Origin: Halostella limicola
GTDB lineage: Archaea > Halobacteriota > Halobacteria > Halobacteriales > Natronoarchaeaceae
Assembly: GCF_003675875.1 (NCBI RefSeq)
Contig: NZ_RCDI01000002.1
Coordinates: 994,786 to 1,058,785, forward strand
Reading direction: 5' to 3'
DNA length: 64,000 nt
Shown here: positions 52,057-60,175 of the stretch, one piece after another
Numbering within the stretch: position 1 is the first letter of the stretch
Layout: every line of letters begins with the position of its first letter
Notes under the pieces: generated by a model
The model's database searches: none
What the model was told of the DNA's origin: nothing
Seen by the model: the letters and a program-made list of their open reading frames with translations, nothing else
Position numbers and translations under genes: made by a program

Positions 52057-52500
52057 ATGCGACGTGCGCTCGTCGTCGTCGACGGTCAGGAATCGACGAA
52101 GGAACTCGTCCGCGAGGCCGGGGAACTCGCCGCCGGGGTGGACGCGGAACTGCTGTTGCTACACGTGACCAGCGAGGAGGAGTTCGCCGACCGGCAGGAG
52201 TCCCTCGCCCAGATAAGCGGGTTCGACGCCACCTACGGTATCGGGCAGGCGGAGGAGGGTGCGACGCAGTTCGCCCGTGAGATCGGCCGCGAGGCGCTGC
52301 CGGAGGGCGTCGACTTCGAGGCGATCGGCCGCATCGGCGACGAGGTGAGCGTGATCCTCTCGACGGCCGCCGAGCGGGAGTGCGACCACGTGTTCGTACA
52401 GGGGCGGCAGCGCTCGCCGACCGGAAAGGCCCTGTTCGGCGACCGTGCCCAGCGGGTCGCGCTGGAGTTCGATGGACCGGTGACGGTCCTGACCGCGTAG
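52057..52500 (+). CDS. Universal stress protein family, divergent form
   Basis: The 147-residue UspA-like protein starts MRRALVVVDGQESTKELV and ends with VQGRQRSPTGKALFGDRAQ followed by GPVTVLTA. The RQRSPTGKALFG pattern is like the short member at 50609, but the final Gly-Ser of the phosphate loop is Gly-Asp. The two form a subtype different from the classical one at 52706. The ATG at 52057 is preceded by the promoter-like GGTTTATTG at about 52024-52032. Confidence 0.82.
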   Translation: MRRALVVVDGQESTKELVREAGELAAGVDAELLLLHVTSEEEFADRQESLAQISGFDATYGIGQAEEGATQFAREIGREALPEGVDFEAIGRIGDEVSVILSTAAERECDHVFVQGRQRSPTGKALFGDRAQRVALEFDGPVTVLTA

Positions 52501-52705
52501 TACCGGCCGTCGCGGTCGGCGGCGACCGCTTCTCACAGAGGCGGACGCGCCGGCGTTCGGCCGCGACGGCCCACGCTGGTCCGCAACGCCGGCGACGGCC
52601 TCGGTCGCCGCGACGACCCGTATGAATTTGGGAAGAAATAGTTCATAGTTCTTTTGGAGCGGCGCAGTCAGAGGTTTAAAGCCCCGGCCCGGGGAAACCA
52701 CGGGT

Positions 52706-53131
52706 ATGATCGAGACGGTTGTCATCGCCACGGACGGTTCCGAGAGCGTCGAGCGGGCCGTCGACGTCGCGCTGGATCTCGCTCGGCGGTTCGACGCGGC
52801 CGTCCACGCGCTGTACGTCGTCGACGAGAGCGAGGTCGGCTCCTCGCCCGAGGCGATCCGGGAGGACATGCGCGAGGCGCTGGAGGAGAGCGGTGAGGCG
52901 GCGCTCGACGACGTCCGGGAGCGCGCGGGCGGCGAGGTGGAAACCGTCGTCCGGGAGGGGCGCCCGGCCGCGGAGATCTGTACCTACGCCCGGGAGAACG
53001 ACGTCGACCTCGTCGCGACCGGCACCCGCGGCCGCCACGGCGAGAACCGGTTTCTCATCGGAAGCGTCGCCGAGCGGGTCGTCCGCTCCTGCCCCACCCC
53101 GGTGCTGACGGTGCGGCAGCTGGGCGAGTAG
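52706..53131 (+). CDS. Universal stress protein, canonical ATP-binding type
   Basis: The 141-residue protein has the classical features: IETVVIATDGSESVERAV at the start, DLVATGTRGRHGENRFLIGS with the intact G-x2-G-x9-G-S nucleotide motif (about residues 107-122), and TPVLTVR at the end. It should bind ATP and form dimers. The TATA-like TTTAAAG at 52674-52680 is about 28 bases upstream, followed by a CCCCGG-C-CCGGGG stem before the start. It is the only one of the four family members here with the full motif. Confidence 0.93.
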   Translation: MIETVVIATDGSESVERAVDVALDLARRFDAAVHALYVVDESEVGSSPEAIREDMREALEESGEAALDDVRERAGGEVETVVREGRPAAEICTYARENDVDLVATGTRGRHGENRFLIGSVAERVVRSCPTPVLTVRQLGE

Positions 53132-53189
53132 GCGAGGGATCCGGTCGCCGGATCGGCGGGTTCTTGCCTCGCGGGACGGACCGTCACGT

Positions 53190-54458
53190 ATGGACGATTC
53201 GCTCATCGACTCGGAGGACCTCTCGCTCGGACGCAAGTCCGTCATCCCGGGCGAGGGCTTTTTCGTGCCCGATTCGCTGGAGGAGAGCCACGAGGAGGAG
53301 GCCGCCGCGGAGGCCCTCGACGGCGCGAGCGTCGCCGTCGTCGCGGACCCCGACGCCGACGGCCTCGCCTGCGTCGCGCTCGTCAGGGAGCTGTACGGCG
53401 ACGATCCGCCAGAAGAGACGGCGGAGACCGCCGAAGGGACCGAAGCGGGCGAACCCGCCGACGAAACGGACGCCGACGATGACTCCGAGGCGGGCCTCGC
53501 CGCCGACGTGGACGTCGTCGACGACGTTCCCGACCGCGTCTCGCGCGACGTAGCGCTCGTGCCGGCGGGCCCCCACGACCTCGAAGAGGGCATCGAGTAC
53601 GTCGCGGAGTACGGCGCGGAGGGGATCGACCTGTTCGTCTGCGACCTCTGTCCGGACCGCTACGAGTACGTCGAGGACGAACTGGAGGCCGCCGTCGAAC
53701 GGGCCGATACGGTCCGGTGGTTCGACCACCACCAGTGGGACGACGAGGTCGCAGAGCGGGTGCGCGAGGCGGGCGTCGACCTCGTGGTCGGCGACAGCGA
53801 CGAGGAGTGCTCGGCCGACGTGGCCCTGCGCTCACTCGACCACGACTTCCCGCGGCGCTACAAGGAGCTCGCGTCCGTCACCCGCGACCACGACCTCTGG
53901 ATCCGCGAGGACCCCCGGAGCGACGACCTCGCGGACTACTCCTACTGGAGCGGCGCCGGCGAGTACGTCGACACCGTGATGCGCCACGGCCCCGACCTGC
54001 CCGAGGACGTGCTGGCGTTCGTCGAGGAGCAGCGCGTCGAGAAGCAGGCGCTCATCGACCGCGCCGTCGACCGCGCCGACATGCGTGAGGTCGGCCCGTG
54101 GACGGTCGGCGTCACCTACGGTCGCTGCTCGCAGAACGAGGTCGCCGAAGCGCTCCGCGAGCAGGGAGCCGACGCCTCCGTCGTCGTCAAACCCGCGGGG
54201 AGCGCGAGCATCCGCGGCACCGACGCGTTCGAGCGCTGCCACGAGGTCGCCAGGCAGGTCAACGGCGGCGGTCACCCGAAGGCGGCTGGCTGCAAGCCCG
54301 ACATCTACGACGACATGCTCGACTACGCCAACCACTGGACCACCCGCGGCGCGGTGACGAAGCAGGTGATCCTGGAGGCGTTCCTCGAGCTGGTGCCGGA
54401 AGACGGCGACGAGGAGGACAGCGGCGAACTCGACGACGACATCGAGACGACGGAGTGA
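53190..54458 (+). CDS. DHH/DHHA1-family phosphoesterase
   Basis: The 422-residue protein has the DHH-family N-terminal motif VVADPDADG (Asp53, 55, 57), a DHH triad in WFDHHQWDD (about residues 177-185), and the DHHA1 C-terminal motif VNGGGHPKAAGCK (about 355-367). This combination hydrolyses short oligonucleotides or cyclic dinucleotides, or acts as a RecJ-like exonuclease. An acidic insert (about 75-110) lies between the first motifs. The very acidic C-terminus has no motif. It follows the stress protein gene by 58 bases. Confidence 0.9.
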   Translation: MDDSLIDSEDLSLGRKSVIPGEGFFVPDSLEESHEEEAAAEALDGASVAVVADPDADGLACVALVRELYGDDPPEETAETAEGTEAGEPADETDADDDSEAGLAADVDVVDDVPDRVSRDVALVPAGPHDLEEGIEYVAEYGAEGIDLFVCDLCPDRYEYVEDELEAAVERADTVRWFDHHQWDDEVAERVREAGVDLVVGDSDEECSADVALRSLDHDFPRRYKELASVTRDHDLWIREDPRSDDLADYSYWSGAGEYVDTVMRHGPDLPEDVLAFVEEQRVEKQALIDRAVDRADMREVGPWTVGVTYGRCSQNEVAEALREQGADASVVVKPAGSASIRGTDAFERCHEVARQVNGGGHPKAAGCKPDIYDDMLDYANHWTTRGAVTKQVILEAFLELVPEDGDEEDSGELDDDIETTE

Positions 54459-54495
54459 GGGGCGCGACGACCCCCGGTCCGCGCGGCCGGCCGCC

Positions 54496-54780
54496 TCAGC
54501 GCGGCTTGCGGAACTCGTAGGAGCGGTCGCCGCCCTCGATTCTGATCCTTCCCCCGTCGTGGTCGACGTAGAGCGCCTCGACCCCGCCGTCCTCGAACTC
54601 GTGGAGCGGCATCCCGGCCTCGACGCGACCGTCGCGCGTGACCGTGAGCCGGGCGCTCCCGACCGTCACGGCGACGCCCTCGTCGCTGCGGGAGAGCTCG
54701 CCGCCCTCGGCGAACCGCCGGAGGTGGTCCTCGACCGCTGCCCAGTCCGCTATCGGGACTCGCTCGTAGTCGTCGAGCAT
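54496..54780 (-). CDS. Unrecognised acidic protein, 94 residues
   Basis: A compact soluble protein with mostly beta-strand pattern (VAVTVGSARLTVTRDGRVEAG at about residues 34-54; ALYVDHDGGRIRIEGG near 70-85) after an N-terminal helix (WAAVEDHLRRFAEGG). There are no cysteines. The ATG at 54780 gives the acidic start MLDDYERVP. Codon use is typical. No family is recognised. It is downstream of the DUF5807-like gene with a 47-base spacer. Confidence 0.72.
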   Translation of the reverse strand: MLDDYERVPIADWAAVEDHLRRFAEGGELSRSDEGVAVTVGSARLTVTRDGRVEAGMPLHEFEDGGVEALYVDHDGGRIRIEGGDRSYEFRKPR

Positions 54781-54827
54781 AGCGGTGGTTGGGTGCGAAC
54801 GACCAAAACGGAGCGGGGCCGCCGGCC

Positions 54828-55259
54828 CTATCGCTCGCCGGCGACCCACTTCTGGGAGTACGCCGTCCCGCACTCGCACTGGGCGTAGGCGTGGATGACG
54901 TCGCCCTCGGCGTAGAGGCCCCCGACCTCCTCGTTTCGCTCCTCGGCGAACGCGAAGACGAACCGCGCGCCGTGCTCGGGGCCCTCGCCCTCCGGACAGT
55001 CGCCGCCGGTGAGCGTCGTACTGATGACGCCCTCTTCGGCCATCGCCTGCTTGGCGAACGCCATCGGGTCCTTGCCCGTCGCCGCCTGGAACGCGTTCCG
55101 GCCGTTATCGCCGTCGACGACGATGACGATGCCGCCGGGGACCGACTCCCCGTACTCCTCCAGCTTTCCCAGGTCGTCGACCGCGTCCTCCGCGAGGTAG
55201 AAAGCGACGTCCTCGGGGCGCTCGCCCGCGAGGAACGCGTCGCGCTTCGAATCGGTCAT
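54828..55259 (-). CDS. DUF5807-like protein
   Basis: The 143-residue acidic protein has an N-terminal amphipathic helix, the strand-rich VPGGIVIVVDGDNGRNAFQ (about residues 40-58), and a C-terminal CECGTAYSQKW with Cys pair near 131-133. One further Cys (about 105) gives a possible metal or disulphide site. Matches a haloarchaeal family of unknown function (DUF5807, from memory). It lies in a run of five leftward genes ending the S6e region. Confidence 0.78.
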   Translation of the reverse strand: MTDSKRDAFLAGERPEDVAFYLAEDAVDDLGKLEEYGESVPGGIVIVVDGDNGRNAFQAATGKDPMAFAKQAMAEEGVISTTLTGGDCPEGEGPEHGARFVFAFAEERNEEVGGLYAEGDVIHAYAQCECGTAYSQKWVAGER

Positions 55260-55326
55260 ACGCTCGATTGCCGGGCGAGCGGGAAAAAGGGCGCGTTAGA
55301 GCGCGGACGGCGCGAGGCGAGCGCGG

Positions 55327-55770
55327 TCACCGGCCCTCCAACTGCTCCGCGATCGACGCCAGGCTGTCGTCCGGCGACTCCGTCGCCTCATACACGACGC
55401 GCTCGCCGGACTGGCGGACGCCGTACTTGAACTCGTCCTCGATCACGTCGAGCAGCACTGAGCCGCCGACGGAGACGTCGGCGCTCTCGATCCACTCCAG
55501 CAGGCGGTTCGTCGCGTCGCCGGGGGACCGGGCGAACCGGGGGGAGTCGTACGCGCCGGCGACGACGCGGGTGTCGTCCGTCAGCGCCGTCTCGACGCGG
55601 GCGTGGTACTCCGTCCCGTCGACGACGAGGCGAACGACCTCGTCGGCGGGGAAGCGGTCGGCCTCGTCGGCCGGGATCTCGACGCGGGGACGGCGCGTGG
55701 ACCCGGCGGTCGCGAGCACGGCGCGGACGGTGTGCACGGAGTCGTGGTCGCTCGGAACGCGGTCTGCCAT
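55327..55770 (-). CDS. Unrecognised conserved-looking protein, 147 residues
   Basis: A soluble acidic protein. The first part suggests a DNA- or protein-binding beta barrel with ADEVVRLVVDGTEYHARVET (about residues 42-61), and the second part is helical (RLLEWIESADVSVGGSVLLD near 87-106). The YGVRQSGERVVYEA stretch follows. No family is recognised with confidence. It is 51 bases downstream of the S6e gene on the same strand and could be co-transcribed with it. Confidence 0.75.
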   Translation of the reverse strand: MADRVPSDHDSVHTVRAVLATAGSTRRPRVEIPADEADRFPADEVVRLVVDGTEYHARVETALTDDTRVVAGAYDSPRFARSPGDATNRLLEWIESADVSVGGSVLLDVIEDEFKYGVRQSGERVVYEATESPDDSLASIAEQLEGR

Positions 55771-55821
55771 ACGCGGACCAAGGGCTGGGGAGTTCGTATA
55801 TCCGGCGGAAAGAAAGGGAGC

Positions 55822-56214
55822 TTACTCCTCGTCGCCGTCGCCGAACAGGTCCTCGACGGACTGGTCGCCGCGATCGGTGATCTTCGCGTTGATCTGGGAG
55901 ACGGCCTCGCTGACCTCCGCGCCGCGGACGGTGACGCGCTTGCGCTCGCCCTCGCGGGTGGGGCGGAAACCGGTGCCGCCGTCGGAGAGGATCTCCTGCA
56001 GGTTCGGGCCGGGGACGTCGCCGCGCATCGGGCGGCCGGCGTCGTCGGAGCCGCCGGTGATCTCGAGCGTGTAGCCGTCGAGGCCGACGGCGCCGCCGTC
56101 GACCTCGTCGCCGATGGATCGGCCGATGAATCGGTTCGCGTCCTGGTCGTCCGCGTCGCGCTGGTACGTCTCGCCCGACTCGGGGTCCGAGACGACGACT
56201 TTGAAGCTTGCCAT
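55822..56214 (-). CDS. rps6e: Ribosomal protein S6e
   Basis: The 130-residue protein of the small ribosomal subunit is found in archaea and eukaryotes. Family landmarks are [15 protein letters not shown] at the start, [30 protein letters not shown] (split: about residues 34-63), the loop [19 protein letters not shown] and [17 protein letters not shown] near 88-104. The length is normal for haloarchaea, with the usual acidic tail. The ATG at 56214 is the conserved start; the longer frame adds basic residues. Confidence 0.95.
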   Translation of the reverse strand: MASFKVVVSDPESGETYQRDADDQDANRFIGRSIGDEVDGGAVGLDGYTLEITGGSDDAGRPMRGDVPGPNLQEILSDGGTGFRPTREGERKRVTVRGAEVSEAVSQINAKITDRGDQSVEDLFGDGDEE

Positions 56215-56360
56215 GCGTCGAACCAGTCGGTCGCGCCTAAAAAGCACATCGAAAAGGAGCGTCTCCGGGAGCGCCGCGAGGTCCCCGCGCAGGGCGTGGA
56301 GTTAGGCCGCTGACACGTCTGAGCGGGAGACTCAAGCCCCGGGGGTCCGTACGGCGGCGT

Positions 56361-56651
56361 ATGGAACGCGAGGTATTGATGCTTCACCTGCGCCAGGCGT
56401 TCGGCGGCACGCCGGCCGAGCGCCGGACGGTCGCCCGCGCCGCCACGGACCTGGCGGACTCGGGGAAGATCGCCGACGACCGCGGCGAGGAGCTGACGGC
56501 CGACGTCGTCATCGAGAACCTCGCGGACTGCCGGGAGGGGTCGCCCGCCGAGCGGTGGAACTGGTGGATGGGGGCGCTCGAAGCGGCCCACGGCGACTAC
56601 GAGCAGTTCGTCGTCCAGCGCTGGAACGAGGAGGACGCGCCGAACGCCTGA
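56361..56651 (+). CDS. Unrecognised small protein with Trp-rich motif, 96 residues
   Basis: This is a soluble, mostly helical protein. An unusual RWNWWMGALEAAHGDY stretch lies near residues 65-80, and a second Trp is close to the end. Codon use and acidity are typical of real genes. Similar small proteins occur in haloarchaeal genomes, but I cannot name a function. It is convergent with the response-regulator gene, with one base between the two stops. Confidence 0.72.
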   Translation: MEREVLMLHLRQAFGGTPAERRTVARAATDLADSGKIADDRGEELTADVVIENLADCREGSPAERWNWWMGALEAAHGDYEQFVVQRWNEEDAPNA

Positions 56652-56652
56652 C

Positions 56653-58332
56653 TCACTCCGACTCGCGCGTCCCGTCGAGGGACCGTCCCAGCCCCGCGAC
56701 GCCGACGACCTCGTCGTCGTCCTCGACGGGGACGCCGAAGAACTCGTACGGGCGCGTCTCCCCGCACCTCGCGACGAGGTCGCCCCGCACGGTGACCCGC
56801 TCGCCCCCCTCGACGACCCGCGAGAGCGCAGCGTCGACGCGCTCCGCGTCCTCCCCCTCGAAGAAATCGACTACCGTGCGGCCAACTATCTCCTCGGCGT
56901 CGTAGCCGGTCGCCGACTCGAACCGGTCGTTCCAGCGCAGGACGGTCCGGTCCCGGTCCAGCGCGTAGAACGCGTCGTCGAGCGCGTCGACCGTCGCCGT
57001 CAGGAACCGCTTCTCCCGGGCGAGTTCGCGCTTTCGCTCGCGCCGGTCGCGGTTGTTCAGCGCGTGCAGCACCTGGTCCGCGATCTCCGCGCCGAAGCGG
57101 ACCTCGTCGTCGCGCCACGCCCGCGGCTCGCCCACGTGCTCGTGACAGACGACGCCGACCGTATCGCCGCCCGAGCGCACGGTCGAGTCGAGCAACGACG
57201 CGACGCCGTGTTCCTCGGCGTACGCCGCGAGTTCGCTCGTCCGGGGGTCCGCGAGGACGTCCGCCGCGCCCACGGAGCGGTTGCTCTCCAGCGCGTCGAA
57301 GTAGGCGGGGTACTCGTCGGCGTCGATCGTCATCCCCGACGAATACTCGCCCGCCGCGCGGTCGTAGAGAACTTCGCACCGGAGTTCCGTGCCCGCCTCG
57401 TTCAGCAGCCACACGCCGACGCGCCGGACGTCGAGGGTCTCCGCGGCCCGCGCCGTGACCGTCTCCAGCGCCGCCGGCACGTTTCCCCTGATAACGTCCT
57501 CGTCGTGGGCGAGTTCGATCAGCGCCTCCTGCTGGCGCTCCTGTCGGCGCTGCTTGCGGTACTCCTCGGTGACGTCCCGGAACACCACGACGACGCCGAC
57601 GACGTTCCCCTCGTCGTCCTCCATCGGCGTGCCGCTCTCGGCGACGTGGCGCTCGTTCCCGTCCCGGTCCACGAGCAGCGTCTCCTCGGCGAACGAGACC
57701 GTCGCGCCGTTCGCGAGCACCGTCCCGGCGGGGCCCTCGATGGCTTCTCCCGAATCGCCGTCGCGGACGGTGAACACCTCGTCCAGCGGCTTTCCGACCG
57801 CGGCCGCCCGGTCCCACCCCGTCAGTTCCTCGGCGACGCCGTTCAAGCGGGTTATCACCCCGTCCGCGTCGGTGGCGACGACCGCCTCGCCGATCGATTC
57901 GAGGATGATGCGGAGGTTCTCCTCCCGCTCCTGCAGGCGCTGCTGGGTCCGGTAGTGGCCGACCTCCTGCTCGATGCACCGGGCCAGCATCCCGTACTGC
58001 GAGGACGGGTCGCCGCCCTTCTGGAGGTAGCGGTCCGCGCCGAGGTTGAGCGCCTCCATCGCGACGTCCTCCCGCCCCTTCCCCGTGAAGACGACGAAGG
58101 GGATCGCCGACCCCAGGTCGTTCCGGACGGCGTCTAACAGTTCGAGGCCGTCCATCTCGGGCATCTGGTAGTCGGAGACGACCGCGTCGTACCCGTCGCC
58201 CTCGACGCGCGAGAGCGCTTCCCGCGGGTCCCGGACCGTGTCGACCGAGAAGTCGTCGTTTCGGGTCTCCAGGAACTCCTTCGTGAGACCGAGGAGGCTC
58301 GGGTCGTCGTCGACGTAGAGGACTTGGATCAC
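56653..58332 (-). CDS. Receiver-PAS-GAF-PAS signalling protein without kinase domain
   Basis: The 559-residue protein starts with a receiver domain (residues 1-120) with acidic pocket Asp8-Asp10, phospho-acceptor Asp54 (VVSDYQMPEMDG) and Lys near 105 (FTGKGRED). A PAS domain follows (about 140-260, IITRLNGVAEELTGWDR type), then a GAF domain (about 290-430) and a second PAS domain (about 440-550, VLRWNDRFESATGYDAEEI). No histidine-kinase, DNA-binding or other output domain follows. It may relay signals by protein contact. The start is GTG at 58332. It has no kinase gene beside it. Confidence 0.9.
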   Translation of the reverse strand: MIQVLYVDDDPSLLGLTKEFLETRNDDFSVDTVRDPREALSRVEGDGYDAVVSDYQMPEMDGLELLDAVRNDLGSAIPFVVFTGKGREDVAMEALNLGADRYLQKGGDPSSQYGMLARCIEQEVGHYRTQQRLQEREENLRIILESIGEAVVATDADGVITRLNGVAEELTGWDRAAAVGKPLDEVFTVRDGDSGEAIEGPAGTVLANGATVSFAEETLLVDRDGNERHVAESGTPMEDDEGNVVGVVVVFRDVTEEYRKQRRQERQQEALIELAHDEDVIRGNVPAALETVTARAAETLDVRRVGVWLLNEAGTELRCEVLYDRAAGEYSSGMTIDADEYPAYFDALESNRSVGAADVLADPRTSELAAYAEEHGVASLLDSTVRSGGDTVGVVCHEHVGEPRAWRDDEVRFGAEIADQVLHALNNRDRRERKRELAREKRFLTATVDALDDAFYALDRDRTVLRWNDRFESATGYDAEEIVGRTVVDFFEGEDAERVDAALSRVVEGGERVTVRGDLVARCGETRPYEFFGVPVEDDDEVVGVAGLGRSLDGTRESE

Positions 58333-58411
58333 GGTATCGTTCCCGACGTTCGTCTACGGAGTGATTTTTTCAAGACACGTAAGAACTTATCGGCCGTTCG
58401 AGAGGAAACCC

Positions 58412-58758
58412 TCACGCGACGACTTCGTCGCCGACGGCGGGCGCCGACGCGGCGAACCCGTCGTCGGCCAGCGCCGCCGCGAAGTCCGTACACCGGTCGC
58501 CGTGGTTCACCAGCACGCGAGCGTCCCGGTAGTCGTCGAGGAGCGAGCGCAGGCCGTCGCGGTCTGCGTGAGCCGAGAAGTCGAACCACTCGACGCCCGC
58601 GCTCACCGCATCACGCGGCCGTCTATCTCGCACCGTCCCGATTCGAGCAGCTCGCGGCCCGGCGTCCCCTCGACCTGATAGCCCGTGAGCACGATGGCGT
58701 TCGTCGGGGTCGACCGTACCGCGGGGACGTACGTCATCGCCGGGCCGCCCGAGAGCAT
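58412..58758 (-). pseudogene. 3' fragment of a beta-CASP ribonuclease gene, frameshifted
   Basis: Translated in two frames, this matches the last 115 codons of the intact gene at 63228. First MLSGGPAMTYVPAVRS and TGYQVEGTPGRELLESG to EIDGRVM, then, after a one-base deletion near 58604-58608 that creates a stop, VEWFDFSAHADRDGL, VLVNHGDRC and the end. Homology stops sharply at the Met codon at 58758, and unrelated lower-G+C sequence follows. The fragment is 347 bases against 348 for the matching part of the intact gene. It keeps high G+C and is diverged from the other copy, so it is the probable remnant of a resident gene. Confidence 0.88.
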
Positions 58759-59056
58759 CGGAAACGAAAATGTGCAAGTAGTCTGCCGGCGATCGCGATC
58801 CTACCCTGTTACCCGATTCGCCAGCTACGTCCGGGAGTCACAACTGTATCTCGCGTAGTTGTCGAGTGTCTCCTCAAAGTATCCGGATAACTGTCAAGAG
58901 AGGCGGAAGCATAGTCCCCCACGAACCTGCCGTCGTCGCCGGTTGTGTAGCGGTGTCTAGCCGCACTGGACAAGACAGCATCCCTCTGGTGGTCGTGCCT
59001 CCCCTACTACTGTTTTTGAGGACGCAAGATATAGGTGTGGCCAGGGAAAACTATGG
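58759..59056. other. Spacer between the beta-CASP fragment and the second metal operon
   Basis: The composition changes at 58759 to visibly lower G+C than the DNA on its left. Only short open frames are present. On the minus strand a short stretch near 58818-58875 reads SGYFEETLDNYARYSCDSRT before a stop; it looks like the end of a decayed gene, but I cannot assign it. The last 40 bases (CTGTTTTTGAGG..., AGATATAGG at about 59028-59036) probably hold the operon promoter. Confidence 0.5.
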
Positions 59057-59079
59057 ATTAGACGCACCTAATCAATTAG
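59057..59079. promoter_or_regulatory. Candidate DtxR-type operator before the second metal operon
   Basis: ATTAG (59057-59061), CTAAT (59068-59072) and ATTAG (59075-59079) form two overlapping inverted repeats. The core TTAG-N6-CTAA resembles the outer part of DtxR/IdeR boxes (TTAGGTTAGCCTAA). It lies 14 bases before the first gene of an operon whose last gene encodes a DtxR-family regulator, so autoregulated, metal-dependent repression is a reasonable inference. Confidence 0.6.
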
Positions 59080-59092
59080 TTTGGGAACCCCC

Positions 59093-60175
59093 ATGTTATC
59101 AGATATACGCAACGAACGACCGGTGACGCGACGGGACGCGCTACGGGCCGGCGGTGCGACGGCGCTGGCGGGGCTGGCTGGGTGCACGGCGCTGCCGAGC
59201 CCACCGGTAGAGGCCAGGAGTGACAGTGATGACGAAAACGACGGGCCGGTTGCCGTGGCCTCGTTCTTCAGCTTCTCCGACTTCGGCCGGCAGATCGCCG
59301 ATGGGTCCCCACTGACGGTGGAGAACCTCGTCCCGGCGGGCCTGCACGGCCACGGTTGGGAGCCCAACGCCAGTATCACACAGCGCATCATCGAGGCAGA
59401 CGCGTTCGTCCATGTCGGTGAGGACTTCCAACCCTGGGCCGACCGCGCCATTCAAACAATCAAAAGTGACAACATCGATACGGCACTCATCAACGCCCGC
59501 AAGGACATCGACCTAGTGGACCTCGCCGCGACCCTCGACCGCGACGAGGAGGGCGTCGGCGCTCAGCGCGGAAAGGATCCGCACTTCTGGCTGGACCCCC
59601 GGCGTGCAAAGCAGTCTGTCGACAACATCGCCGACGGGTTCGCCGAGGTTGTCCCCGAGTACGCCGACGTGTTCCGCGAGAACGCCGAGACGTACAAGTC
59701 AGAGGTACTCGACCGCATCGACGCAGATTACGAGGCCATCTTCGACCGAGCCGAACGCGACATCGTTCAACTGGCTGCGCACAATGCCTTCCAGTACATC
59801 GGCGTCAGATACGGCGTTCGGATGAGACCATTGGTGACGAACCTCGCGGCGAGCGGCGACGTCAAACCCGCGGACATCCGCGAAGCGGAGGCGGTCATCC
59901 GCGAGAACGACATCGAGTACATCGCCAACGGTGTCTTCGAATCCCAGCGTCCGGCCCAACAGCTCGTCCGTGAGACGGCCGTGGAGGCGTACTTCCCCGT
60001 GACGCCGTACGCCGGCGTCCGCGAAGAGTGGGTCGAGGAGAACTGGGGCTACGAGGAGATCGCCTACCAGATCAATATGCCGACGTTCGAGATCGTCGTC
60101 GGGAACGAGACGCCCCAGGAGGCGGCCCCGTCGGAGGGGTGGGTCGAACAGTGGCGGAACTTCAAACCAGTATGA
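59093..60175 (+). CDS. Metal ABC transporter substrate-binding lipoprotein (second system)
   Basis: The 360-residue cluster A-I metal-binding protein has a twin-arginine motif (TRRDALRAGG, about residues 11-20) and a lipobox Cys near 31 (LAGC). Family ligand segments are present: GLHGHGWEPN (about 83-92), KDPHFWLDPRR (about 162-172), AAHNAFQYIG (about 225-234) and the late GVFESQRPAQQ. Unlike the protein at 13085 it has no His-rich loop, which weakens the case for zinc and leaves manganese or iron(II) open. The ATG at 59093 is used rather than an upstream TTG. It starts a four-gene operon. Confidence 0.92.
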   Translation: MLSDIRNERPVTRRDALRAGGATALAGLAGCTALPSPPVEARSDSDDENDGPVAVASFFSFSDFGRQIADGSPLTVENLVPAGLHGHGWEPNASITQRIIEADAFVHVGEDFQPWADRAIQTIKSDNIDTALINARKDIDLVDLAATLDRDEEGVGAQRGKDPHFWLDPRRAKQSVDNIADGFAEVVPEYADVFRENAETYKSEVLDRIDADYEAIFDRAERDIVQLAAHNAFQYIGVRYGVRMRPLVTNLAASGDVKPADIREAEAVIRENDIEYIANGVFESQRPAQQLVRETAVEAYFPVTPYAGVREEWVEENWGYEEIAYQINMPTFEIVVGNETPQEAAPSEGWVEQWRNFKPV

